Part shown: positions 25,613 through 32,619 of the stretch, in pieces | Layout of the letters: the number at the start of each line of letters is the position of its first letter | Position numbering within the stretch: position 1 is the first letter of the stretch | Origin: Gillisia sp. | GTDB taxonomy: Bacteria; Bacteroidota; Bacteroidia; Flavobacteriales; Flavobacteriaceae | Length of the DNA stretch: 32,619 nt | Reading direction: 5' to 3' | NCBI GenBank assembly: GCA_024635715.1 | Contig: JAGXIK010000127.1 | Span: 1-32,619 of the forward strand | Program-made: the position numbers and the translations under genes | Notes under the pieces: generated by a model | Told to the model about the DNA's origin: nothing | The model's database searches: none | The model's input: only the letters and a program-made list of their open reading frames with translations

Positions 25613-26149
25613 TTATAGATTAAGGTATATGTTCTTTATCTCTTCAGCTCTTATTCCAAGGTACTTTCTGGTTACTGTTATACTGGTGTGGTTGAATATA
25701 TCAGATAAGTACATCAGAGCATTCTCAGATTGTCCATTGTTGTTGTAAACTCGCCTGCCAAAAGTTTTTCTGAGTGTATGGGAGCTTACTCCATCATCAT
25801 TGAAATACTGTTTCAGGAGCCTATTAACGTGCTTATTAGAGTACACAGTGCTCTTCTGGCTTCTGAATGCGTAAAATGAATCCTGGTGCTCTTTCCCAAT
25901 AAAGTAAGACATAGCATGTTTAATGTTATCATTGATTTCAATTACTCTATCCTTCCCGGTCTTGCCCTCATTGATAGTAATTGTATTTCTTCTAAGATGA
26001 CCATAGGTGAGGGTTAAAAGATCTGATACTCTCAGCCCCATATTAATCCCTACTATTATCATCAATCCTGCTGTTGGATTCTTATCAGTCCTGATTAGTC
26101 TTAATCCTTTTGCCTGGGCTTTGTCAAAATCTAAATGTGTGGTAGTCAT
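25613..26149 (-). CDS. Single-domain tyrosine recombinase
   Basis: The 178-residue product is a complete tyrosine-recombinase catalytic domain. The active-site set is present: R40 in GLRVSDLL, K63 in EGKTGKDR, H124 and R127 in SHTLRKTFG, H154 in FNHTSITVT and the nucleophile Y163 in RKYLGI. The N-terminal SAM-like and arm-binding domains of normal phage or transposon integrases are missing, so the size is that of FimB/FimE-type invertases. It should cut and rejoin DNA at short symmetric sites. Upstream (26171-26282) are four TGACATT motifs in paired opposite orientation, which may be its targets or its operator. No second, N-terminal frame is visible upstream, so it does not look like a truncated larger gene. 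Confidence 0.88.
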   Translation of the reverse strand: MTTTHLDFDKAQAKGLRLIRTDKNPTAGLMIIVGINMGLRVSDLLTLTYGHLRRNTITINEGKTGKDRVIEINDNIKHAMSYFIGKEHQDSFYAFRSQKSTVYSNKHVNRLLKQYFNDDGVSSHTLRKTFGRRVYNNNGQSENALMYLSDIFNHTSITVTRKYLGIRAEEIKNIYLNL

Positions 26150-26170
26150 AGTTGTCGTTTTTTATTATTT

Positions 26171-26282
26171 AAATGTCAGGAAACACTAATATACGGTTAT
26201 TTTTTGACATTATATTAAATAAATTTCATTTGGGATACCATAAAACAACATAATGTCAGATATTGATCTTTTCTGACATTAT
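26171..26282. promoter_or_regulatory. TGACATT site cluster, candidate operator or recombination site
   Basis: AATGTCA occurs at 26172 and 26252 and its complement TGACATT at 26205 and 26274. The right pair extends to perfect 11-base arms (ATAATGTCAGA at 26250-26260 and TCTGACATTAT at 26272-26282) with an 11-base centre. TGACATTATATT occurs twice as a direct repeat (26205, 26274). The cluster starts 22 bases upstream of the recombinase ATG. Confidence 0.6.
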
Positions 26283-26413
26283 ATTTGGCTGTTGTGAATT
26301 AATTAAAATATTTAGCCCTTGGCGTGGTAGTAGAATCAAAGTTTTTTTTATTTCTCCTCAAACTGGTGGAAATAAGAGTCCATTGGTACACAAAAGTGGA
26401 TTAGCAAGAAGTG

Positions 26414-26494
26414 ACCCCTTCCCTAGTGCTCTAGGGGGTGTACCCAGGGCTGGTACGTCAGGGGAGGTAATCTTTCTTATGGGAGCCCTGGTAC
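26414..26494. repeat. GC-rich hairpin cluster
   Basis: CCCTAG-TGCT-CTAGGG (26421-26436) is a perfect stem-loop, extended by flanking ACCCC and GGGGT. GTACCCAGGGCT (26440-26451) pairs with AGCCCTGGTAC (26484-26494) with one bulged base. The block stands out from AT-rich flanks and shows no coding sense. Confidence 0.6.
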
Positions 26495-26665
26495 ATGTTT
26501 GAACATAACCCATGCAGGTGTGCTCAAAAATTTTTTTTTATTTTTTTATTTAGATTTTCAGGCCCTTTTATGATAATAATCTATGCAGGTATTTGGCCTT
26601 GGCAAACTATGGTTCACCTTCAAATCTTCATCCTTAAAGTGGTAGCGGTTACAAGAGATTAGAGA

Positions 26666-27514
26666 TTATTCGATTTGATATTGTTCCGGGTATTCAACAC
26701 CAAGTCTTGAAAAAATTTCCATTTCTTTTTTCCGCTCTTTCTTTAAACCTTCTTTAAAGTCCTGCATAGAACTTTCAACAATAAGATATTCATTACTGTG
26801 TCTACCAACCATTGCAAGATGAAAGTTATATCCAATCCCTTTAGATGGGTCATAATCCTCATAACTGCGGGGAGAATATTTATCCTTCAACCATTCTAAT
26901 TGCTCTAGATATAGATGAGTGGCTCTATCTCTTACATCCAAAGGATCCCGATGAGCAATATCCTTAATAGTTTTCTGCATAGGTTCTCCTTCTTCTGGTA
27001 AGTGTGTTACCCTCAATAAATGATAAGTGTAACTTAAAGCGCAGTAAGCTTCGTCAATAGAATCCATAGCATCATATTCCTCATGAGTAAAATCTTCAAT
27101 ACCAGTGTGGTTAAAGAGTTCATATCTGATTATTGTTCTTGGGTAGTCATTGAAGTATGATTTTTCGGTAGGAAGAAAGCGGGGATTTAGATCTTTATTT
27201 GTACTGTTATGCTGATCAATAATTCTTCCATCCAAGTTTTTTTCAAGAACAAGGAATGGTTCTTTATGTTTTCCTACTATATCAAGTAGGGATTCATTAC
27301 CCATTAAGAACTTGAGATATGTTCCGTACTTGATCTCAAATAGAAGGTAAATTTCTGATCTATCTCTTTTCTCCCCTAAATACATGAAAAAGTGTTGTTC
27401 ATTCTTTTTTGTCAACAGGATCAAAATTGGTTTGTCTAATGTGATTATGTTCCGAGACTTATCGAAAAAATTAGACGGATCAGGATAGTTCATTTTGGTG
27501 TTTTGTTTGTTCAT
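26666..27514 (-). CDS. Unknown protein of the mobile region
   Basis: The frame is open from 27580, but the ATG at 27514 (MNKQNTKMNYPDPSNFF) is a better start, preceded by an A-rich stretch as for neighbouring genes; the product then has 282 residues. It is soluble, charged and rich in His, Asp and Tyr. It ends FSRLGVEYPEQYQIE, which resembles the ends of two other unknown proteins further right (LVSLGYEHPDPEY and YKELGYRLSDLEDE), hinting at a shared C-terminal motif. No enzyme motif is recognised. It lies 205 bases downstream of the HTH initiator-like gene and may be part of the same element. Confidence 0.65.
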   Translation of the reverse strand: MNKQNTKMNYPDPSNFFDKSRNIITLDKPILILLTKKNEQHFFMYLGEKRDRSEIYLLFEIKYGTYLKFLMGNESLLDIVGKHKEPFLVLEKNLDGRIIDQHNSTNKDLNPRFLPTEKSYFNDYPRTIIRYELFNHTGIEDFTHEEYDAMDSIDEAYCALSYTYHLLRVTHLPEEGEPMQKTIKDIAHRDPLDVRDRATHLYLEQLEWLKDKYSPRSYEDYDPSKGIGYNFHLAMVGRHSNEYLIVESSMQDFKEGLKKERKKEMEIFSRLGVEYPEQYQIE

Positions 27515-27719
27515 AGTAATTTGTTTTTGATAAATTTTAGTTCTGGAATTATCCGGATTTATTCGATGTGCATAAACCATTCTTCAACAGCAATGAGTGG
27601 AGTATGAAAGAAAATTCCCAGGTCTTCCTATGGATACTAATTCTCTACAGTGAAATTTGAAGATGTTGTTAAATTCAAATGAGGTAGTGAAGAATGACTG
27701 CTAAGCTCAGGTGATTGGC

Positions 27720-28607
27720 CTAGTCTACATGTCTAAAGACAAAGGATTCATGCACATCAACCTCCCCACCCATTAGTTGCCGGGCCACGCTTTTTGAAGA
27801 GTAGTCCTCATTTTGTATAGAGTTTTGCATTCCTATAAAAGCTCTTAAAGGACTCTGGAATTCAAAAATTTCATCAGTTTCAGTGTTGGTGACAATGACC
27901 TTTTTAAAACTCCCAAAGACATTATCTTCCTCAGGTGTCATTTCTCCGGATTCCAACTTTTGTCCGTTTGGAATTGATTCTTTGACCCTATCAGAAGGGA
28001 CTAGGCTTCCCGAGGATAAATCCTCATTGGTGGAACTTGAAATTTTAGGAGAAACTAATTCTTCTGCTCTTTCGGCCTGGTGGTTAGGATCTTGAGGAAG
28101 TGCGTCAGCATTACCACCACCTCCATAGATTTCGGATAGGAATTGTTCTGTAAGAGCCTGTTGATCATCAATTCGCAGTGGCTGATCCTCGGGTTTAAAA
28201 TTCTCTTGGAAAAGTAACATTAGTTGTTTACCATTGACCAAATATCCACCTGGGATGTGGCTGCCGGTGTATCTCCCGTTCTTTTTTGGATTGGATTTCT
28301 TGGTGCCTGTTATTACCTTTTTATCCCGGAGGGTCGCAATAGCACGTTCTACTGTTCTTTCTGTTATACCTAAATTAAATGCTATAACAGATTTGCGAGA
28401 CATGCACGGACGTCCGTTGAGTGTAAAATTTAGTATATAGTGAACTACACGTACCTCGGAATCTTTAAGTCCGCAATGGTATAACCAATTGTAGGCTAAA
28501 TTAAAGCGACCAAACCCATGCTCTTCCCCAATTGCCTCAAAAAACACTTTCACCGCATTCTCTTTGACCTTATTGCCATCATTCTCTTTGTTTATTTTCT
28601 TTTTCAT
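27720..28607 (-). CDS. Replication-initiator-like HTH protein with a NUMOD1-like C-terminus
   Basis: The 295-residue product has a winged-helix/HTH domain in its first third (CMSRKSVIAFNLGITERTVE with the following RAIATLRDKKVI), typical of plasmid and mobile-element regulators or initiators. A long low-complexity acidic linker (about 130-230) follows. The last 60 residues (KKVIVTNTETDEIFEFQSP through SFVFRHV) resemble the NUMOD1 DNA-binding module, as also found in the HNH protein at 23536-24072. Two DNA-binding ends joined by a flexible linker is uncommon. Upstream are tandem CAATACATT repeats (28780-28827) that could be its binding sites, as expected for a Rep protein or autoregulator. Confidence 0.7.
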   Translation of the reverse strand: MKKKINKENDGNKVKENAVKVFFEAIGEEHGFGRFNLAYNWLYHCGLKDSEVRVVHYILNFTLNGRPCMSRKSVIAFNLGITERTVERAIATLRDKKVITGTKKSNPKKNGRYTGSHIPGGYLVNGKQLMLLFQENFKPEDQPLRIDDQQALTEQFLSEIYGGGGNADALPQDPNHQAERAEELVSPKISSSTNEDLSSGSLVPSDRVKESIPNGQKLESGEMTPEEDNVFGSFKKVIVTNTETDEIFEFQSPLRAFIGMQNSIQNEDYSSKSVARQLMGGEVDVHESFVFRHVD

Positions 28608-28779
28608 TTAAACTTTATTTAATTGATTTGTTTATATACTTATTTTTCTGAAAGACTTTTTGTTCGTTAAAGACGACAACTAGTTCTTTCTTAGGACAAT
28701 TAATCCTTATAGTGCGACATTTAATACCCTTCAAGGAATCTTTAGTCCTAGATTTGGAGTTGAAAGAGGGGGTCTATAA

Positions 28780-28827
28780 CAATACATTATCAATACATTT
28801 ATCAAGACAAAAAGCAATACAGCATAT
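28780..28827. repeat. Iteron-like short repeats
   Basis: CAATACATTAT (28780-28790) is directly followed by CAATACATTTAT (28791-28802), and a third, weaker copy CAATACAGCATAT lies at 28815-28827. They lie about 175-220 bases upstream of the initiator-like HTH gene start. Confidence 0.45.
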
Positions 28828-29000
28828 AAGAACATTTCATAACAACAGTATTTTTTAATTCCTTCTAAATTTTTTAGATATTCAATGTGATTCTACTTTA
28901 AACATGGAATAGTAGTTTCTTGTAATCCAACTTTTTTTTATTCTTCTTTAACACCTTACTTTTTAATAAGCTATATCATCTTCAATTTCCTTTTCTTTTT

Positions 29001-29240
29001 TCTTCTCATCAACCAAGCGAAGCCTTATATTCAAATGGCGTATGCCTTGCCTTTTTATATTTCATCTTTCTCAATGTTTTGTACTTTTCATTTAATTTCT
29101 CTTTTCTCAACTAGCGTAGCTAATTGCTTTATTAGAAGTTCCGCCTTCTTTTCTCTCTTCTCAACCAGGCTCCGGAAGCTTGCTGACGCCTCTCAACCAG
29201 CCTTTGAGACTTTCAAAGTCTATGGCAATGGAACCAGCCT
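29001..29240. repeat. Degenerate TCTCAACCAGC repeats with hairpins
   Basis: Four related units, CTCATCAACCAAGCG (about 29005), CTCAACTAGCG (29106), CTCAACCAGGC (29160) and CTCAACCAGCC (29192), plus a fifth partial GAACCAGCC (29231), are interleaved with hairpins such as GAAG-TTCCGC-CTTC (29134) and GACTTTCAAAGTC (29208). No reading frame fits the repeats. Confidence 0.4.
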
Positions 29241-29256
29241 TTTTAGTTTTTCGAGC

Positions 29257-29775
29257 TTATTTGCCGGTGCTTTGAATATAAATGATCTGTCTTTGGCTAC
29301 CGGAGAAGTAAGCTATTACATCTGAGACACTAACTTCTAAGGTCATCACAGTCATTTCTTCAGACCGGAAGGGAGCTCTCCAGTATTCAAAGGAAAAGTC
29401 TTCTGCTTTTTGGCGGGATAAGGTCCAGCTGACTCCGAAATCTCCGCTCTCCTTCTCCGCTATTGACATTCCTCTGTGGACTGTCACTACAGGATCCATG
29501 GAAGCAAGAAATCTATGCTCTTCAGGTTTCATCAGGCAGCTCTTTTCAGGTTCATCTTTAAGAAAGGCATCTCTTACCTCCTGGCGGTAGATGTAAAGAC
29601 CATCGGCGTTCTCATAGGCTGTCCTAAGCAAGTGCCAAAACTGCCAGCCGTGCACTAGATGCTGGACATGTAAGAACCGGGAAAAACGGTTGTAGGTGTT
29701 TATTCCTCGGCCGAAAATCAGAAGGTCTAATTGATCCTTCATGATTTCTCTGCCCTTGTTTTTCATTATTTTCAT
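29257..29775 (-). CDS. ADP-ribosyltransferase-like protein of phage/plasmid type
   Basis: The 172-residue product resembles a family of small ADP-ribosyltransferase-fold proteins in mobile elements: VTVHRGMS (R of the R-S-E motif), GVSWTLSRQKAEDFS (the STS-type strand), and VMTLEVSVSDVIAYFSG followed by SQRQIIYI, where active members usually carry Glu (ExEII). Here that residue is Gln, so catalytic activity is doubtful. There is no signal peptide. ADP-ribosyltransferases modify host proteins or nucleic acids using NAD. It is flanked by noncoding DNA on both sides. ATGs at residues 4 and 12 are alternative starts. Confidence 0.6.
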   Translation of the reverse strand: MKIMKNKGREIMKDQLDLLIFGRGINTYNRFSRFLHVQHLVHGWQFWHLLRTAYENADGLYIYRQEVRDAFLKDEPEKSCLMKPEEHRFLASMDPVVTVHRGMSIAEKESGDFGVSWTLSRQKAEDFSFEYWRAPFRSEEMTVMTLEVSVSDVIAYFSGSQRQIIYIQSTGK

Positions 29776-29903
29776 TGCTTTTTTTCAATATTTTTCATTT
29801 TCAAATAGGTAATAGGATTCCCTGTCCCCGGTTTTCAGGGATTTCAGGTGTTGGTAAACAAACGGTATTAGTTAGTTTGGGAGGCTTCTACAACCCCACT
29901 AGA

Positions 29904-30683
29904 TTAGTTGTCTGATCCATCTCCATTAAAATCTTGATTTGGAACTATGAGTTGAGAGTATTCAGGATCAGGATGCTCATAACCCAACGAGACTAGAAGT
30001 TCATACTCATCAAGACGTCCTTCCTGAATATCCTTCCGCCATCCCTTAATGGAACAAAAAAGCTCATGGACCGGGTGTTGCTTATTAGTTCTCCTGAGAG
30101 ACAATCCACATACGTGACCAATCTTGGCCTTCTCCTTTAAAAAGTTAATGGCTCGACTTCGGCTGTATAAAAGATCGTGATGAAGAAATACTTCTGTATC
30201 TCCCCGTGAAGTATCTGAAGAATTCCATCGCACTTGATAACAGTAGGTTATATAATAAAGGATTTCTTTGGTTTCATGCGCCTTTTTGTAATCTTCCTCC
30301 TTAAACTTTATTTTATCAATTATCTGCTTCCTGATATCTTTTGACAAAGCAAAATCAATGTCCTGTGCGTCACAAAGTGGTTCTTCAGAATCATTTAAAA
30401 AAAGTTGATGTCTCTTATAGCCATGAGGTCCATCCTCGACTAAGAAAAGGCTAACAAAAGCGGTTGGCTCCTTTCCCACTTGCATCTGTATTAATAATTG
30501 TGAATATTCATCATTTAATATACCTATCTCTTTTTTATAATCCTGAAAAGCATATTTTTTGACTTCAAACCAGTCTTCAGGGAGATTTGCATCGTACTTT
30601 TTTATGATCTTAAAATCATTACTGCGGTGGTTCGTGAATTCTCTTTCCACTTCATACCACACTTCTTTTTCTCTATTTTTCAT
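29904..30683 (-). CDS. Unknown protein, paralogue of the adjacent 523-residue protein
   Basis: A longer frame from 30731 overlaps the upstream gene, so the ATG at 30683 (MKNREKEVWYEVEREFTNH) is preferred, giving 259 residues, 25 bases after the upstream stop. It shares with the 523-residue neighbour the segments EVWYEVE (EVIYEIE there) and FLHHDLLYSRSRAINFLKE (FFHHDLPKARMAALDFYRQ there), so the two are diverged paralogues. The conserved HHDL is the most striking motif. There is no signal or membrane segment. The function is unknown. Confidence 0.7.
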   Translation of the reverse strand: MKNREKEVWYEVEREFTNHRSNDFKIIKKYDANLPEDWFEVKKYAFQDYKKEIGILNDEYSQLLIQMQVGKEPTAFVSLFLVEDGPHGYKRHQLFLNDSEEPLCDAQDIDFALSKDIRKQIIDKIKFKEEDYKKAHETKEILYYITYCYQVRWNSSDTSRGDTEVFLHHDLLYSRSRAINFLKEKAKIGHVCGLSLRRTNKQHPVHELFCSIKGWRKDIQEGRLDEYELLVSLGYEHPDPEYSQLIVPNQDFNGDGSDN

Positions 30684-30708
30684 TTTGAATTTATTTTGGT
30701 TAAAATTT

Positions 30709-32280
30709 TTATTGAGTAGTGTCGTTACCACCTATTACCCCCTCGTCCTCCAGGTCTGAAAGCCGGTAGCCTAATTCCTTATAAAATTTTCTTTCTTCCT
30801 GACGGCCGAATTCCAGGTACTCTTGATGTTTGACATCAGTAGAGGCGATGTAGTATGGATTGTCTCTCAAATTAGAGGCATATATGATGAGCGAAACAGG
30901 CTGAGACAAGTCTGAACCGAATTCTTCTTCCTTAACTTGTCTGTAAAAATCCAAAGCTGCCATCCTAGCCTTAGGAAGATCATGATGGAAAAAACGCCTC
31001 TCTTTTTCGGGCCGGACCCAATTATCACCCTTAAAGACAAAATAGAATTTATTAATACCCGTAAGAATTTCCAAGGAGTCTTCAAACATCACATAGTCCT
31101 GCTCTGTGTGTGGATTTAATTTAGTAAGGTCATCTCTCCTTTTTTCTTTGATTTCCTTTAGACGTGAGGCGTATTCCGGTGCAAAATCTAAAGTATTGTC
31201 TTGATAAAGGGTATGAAAATGCTCCTCACTATCCATATAATATGTGAACTGAATTTTTTGAATAAAGTAATCACCATATCCCAAAGCAGAGGCTATTTTG
31301 GAGGAAAGATGGCCCTCAGTATGATCATAATATCGGTCACGATAGAATTCAAATGCCTTAGCTTCTTCTGCAAAAAGGTCTTTTCCATCTGTATCTTTGT
31401 AGAGGTAAGGGATCATTTCCGAAAACTCGAGATTATTCCTATCGCCAAATGTCACCAACACAGCGAAGGTCACCTTTGGATCGTTCAACTCCCTTTGGTG
31501 CTTCCGGTAGCCTGGTTCAATTTCATATATCACCTCATTTTTTCCAAACAATGGACCATTTTTATAATTACGCAATGCATTGCGCTCAATGTAAAATTTG
31601 TCTTGAATCTCTTGAACTAGGGCTGGACTTACCGTATATTCACCATGATTGTCGCACAACAATATTTTAATCTCTTTATCTCCATCATTCTTGATCAAGA
31701 ATTTGCTGATGTGAAGATTTTCTCCCTGCTCCGGATCATAGCTTTTGATTCTATCTATTACAGAATAGTGTAGATAAGACATTTCCTGAAATGTCTCTTC
31801 CACACTTCCGTAGTTCTCAAGATTATCATTTTCAACATGAATTTCTTCAGGCTTTCCATTTAATTTTTCCGTTGTTTCCGTGCGGTAGGAGAAAACCTCT
31901 TTAATAGGGATGGGATGCCGCACATGTCCTTTCTTAAGTTCCCGCTGCACATTAATGCTACCTTGTTCTAATGCCACCTCCACTATGTGGCTGGCCGGTT
32001 CATCAGTATCTGAAGTGCTAACTAGGATTTCCTTTTCGTACCCCTCCTCCATTTGAACAAAGAGAAGCTTGGCGTGAATAGTGACCTCTCTACAAGTAGA
32101 ATCTTCAATATCTTGAAGCAATTCGCCCGATTTTATTAATTCCACATCTCTTTTGAATTTTTCCCTTGCCGCCAAGTAAGAATGCAGCAAATAGTCTCTT
32201 TTAAATTTCTCTTCCTTTATATGGTCTTCTTGTTCTGGAAGATTCTGAATAAGTAATTGAGTTTTAAAATATTGTTTCAT
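30709..32280 (-). CDS. Unknown 523-residue protein with HHDL motif, first of a paralogue pair
   Basis: The product is soluble, acidic and rich in charged residues. It has a conserved-looking second half with EVIYEIEPGYRKH, YEFYRD-like repeats around residues 305-330, and FFHHDLPKARMAALDF, shared with the next gene. The C-terminus KELGYRLSDLEDE matches the pattern of the ends of two downstream proteins. No enzyme or domain family is recognised. It begins 31 bases after the HTH protein's stop and leads into the paralogue, so these three form one operon. Confidence 0.7.
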   Translation of the reverse strand: MKQYFKTQLLIQNLPEQEDHIKEEKFKRDYLLHSYLAAREKFKRDVELIKSGELLQDIEDSTCREVTIHAKLLFVQMEEGYEKEILVSTSDTDEPASHIVEVALEQGSINVQRELKKGHVRHPIPIKEVFSYRTETTEKLNGKPEEIHVENDNLENYGSVEETFQEMSYLHYSVIDRIKSYDPEQGENLHISKFLIKNDGDKEIKILLCDNHGEYTVSPALVQEIQDKFYIERNALRNYKNGPLFGKNEVIYEIEPGYRKHQRELNDPKVTFAVLVTFGDRNNLEFSEMIPYLYKDTDGKDLFAEEAKAFEFYRDRYYDHTEGHLSSKIASALGYGDYFIQKIQFTYYMDSEEHFHTLYQDNTLDFAPEYASRLKEIKEKRRDDLTKLNPHTEQDYVMFEDSLEILTGINKFYFVFKGDNWVRPEKERRFFHHDLPKARMAALDFYRQVKEEEFGSDLSQPVSLIIYASNLRDNPYYIASTDVKHQEYLEFGRQEERKFYKELGYRLSDLEDEGVIGGNDTTQ

Positions 32281-32310
32281 AGTTCTTTTAGTCTTAGATT
32301 AATATTTCTT

Positions 32311-32592
32311 TTATGTCCTGTTTTTCTGAATAAGGTCCTTTATTTCCTTTTCCTCAAAGTAGACCCTTCGGCCAATTTCAATTTTAGAGAGAAGGTTATT
32401 GCGGCACCAATTATTGATAGTTCTATCGGAGACCCTGAAAAATTTAGCGGTTTCCTTTATTGTAAGCAGTTTGGACCTTTTATCAGAGGGAGGGGGATGT
32501 TCTTTCCTTAGAATCTCTTTGAAAATCTCCCGGATCTTGTTATAAAGTTCTTCGGCATCAACATCTTCAATTATTACTGTTCGTTTTCTCAT
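32311..32592 (-). CDS. Excisionase-type helix-turn-helix protein
   Basis: The 93-residue product ends in the MerR/excisionase-like HTH_17 pattern common in Bacteroidota mobile elements: LTIKETAKFFRVSDRTINNW, then RVYFEEKEIKDLI. The N-terminal 40 residues are charged and helical. Such proteins bind DNA to control excision or to regulate element genes. It is the first gene of the minus-strand run and fits with the tyrosine recombinase further on. The start at 32592 is the only in-frame ATG before the conserved part. Confidence 0.85.
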   Translation of the reverse strand: MRKRTVIIEDVDAEELYNKIREIFKEILRKEHPPPSDKRSKLLTIKETAKFFRVSDRTINNWCRNNLLSKIEIGRRVYFEEKEIKDLIQKNRT

Positions 32593-32619
32593 TGAATGAA
32601 AATTATTGGTGTAAAATTA

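Larger units (their letters stand above)
26150..26665. other. Structured noncoding region upstream of recombinase gene
   Basis: The 516 bases hold the TGACATT site cluster (26171-26282), then AT-rich DNA, a GC-rich hairpin cluster (26414-26494), a long T-run near 26530, and a second ATGCAGGT motif (26513 and about 26583). A plus-strand frame of 79 codons crosses it, but runs through the hairpins and shows no coding character. Confidence 0.55.
28608..29256. other. 649-base noncoding region with repeats, candidate origin region
   Basis: The region lies upstream of the HTH initiator-like gene and downstream of the ART-like gene (both minus). It is AT-rich, with CAATACATT repeats at 28780-28827 and a cluster of TTCTCAACCAGC-like repeats with short hairpins at 29001-29240. 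A plus-strand frame in the right part shows no coding character. Confidence 0.5.

Noticed and set aside
26263-26502. 79-codon plus-strand frame
   Set aside because: It runs through the hairpin cluster and an AT-rich stretch; composition is unlike the neighbouring genes and no motif is seen.
29035-29325. 96-codon plus-strand frame over the repeat cluster and the end of the ART-like gene
   Set aside because: It overlaps a supported gene on the other strand and consists of low-complexity Ser/Phe/Leu runs.
1-32619. CRISPR array, tRNA or rRNA genes
   Set aside because: No regularly spaced identical repeats, no cloverleaf-like sequence with the conserved GGTTCGA-type arm and no rRNA-like stretch were found on reading both strands; a covariance search was not possible here.

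Overview
The window is AT-rich DNA from a member of the Bacteroidota, most likely a flavobacterium. The basis is indirect: A+T-rich coding sequence, no clear Shine-Dalgarno sequences ahead of most starts, at least one good match to the Bacteroidota promoter form (TTTG-like box, about 19 bases, TAnnTTTG), and lipoproteins and gene families familiar from that phylum. No rRNA, tRNA or CRISPR array was seen, and genus cannot be read from the sequence alone.

Region A (1-4294): the tail of an unidentified protein, then a 1268-residue RecD-like helicase with a PD-(D/E)XK-like nuclease end, a type often found in defence neighbourhoods.

Region B (4718-15599) is the most interesting part. It is a tight run of nine same-strand genes with gaps of 13 bases or less, or 4-base overlaps: (1) a vWA-like lipoprotein, (2) a three-helix membrane protein, (3) an FtsZ/tubulin-like GTPase candidate, (4) a 1105-residue actin/Hsp70-fold ATPase candidate, (5) a membrane-anchored coiled-coil protein, (6) a MotA/TolQ/ExbB-like channel subunit with a long coiled tail, (7) a MotB/OmpA-like partner, (8) a lipoprotein trypsin-like protease and (9) a lipoprotein staphylococcal-type nuclease. 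It reads as one envelope-spanning machine: a proton-driven stator, two nucleotide-driven cytoskeletal-type proteins, an adhesion-type lipoprotein, and two surface or periplasmic hydrolases. Pairing of a tubulin-like protein with vWA and OmpA-family proteins resembles a membrane-remodelling system proposed by Makarova and Koonin (2010), recalled from memory. The MotA/MotB pair recalls ZorA/ZorB of Zorya defence. The whole combination is not one I recognise as a named system.

Region C (15624-22477) is a patchwork of small, mostly unidentified genes, with a DUF3293 protein and an L,D-transpeptidase-like protein recognisable. It also holds a near-identical direct repeat of about 95 bases in front of two consecutive genes, and a 110-base inverted-repeat element at 20485-20594.

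Region D (22592-23371) is decayed DNA: a frameshifted relative of the membrane protein at 24440-24907, and a 5'-truncated, frameshifted ADP-ribosylglycohydrolase.

Region E (23536-32592) is almost entirely minus strand and looks like an integrated plasmid-like or mobile element: an excisionase-type HTH protein, a family of unknown paralogues, an ADP-ribosyltransferase-like protein, a replication-initiator-like HTH protein, a one-domain tyrosine recombinase with symmetric sites upstream, and a NUMOD4/HNH endonuclease. Repeats and hairpins in its intergenic DNA may be origin, transfer or recombination sites.
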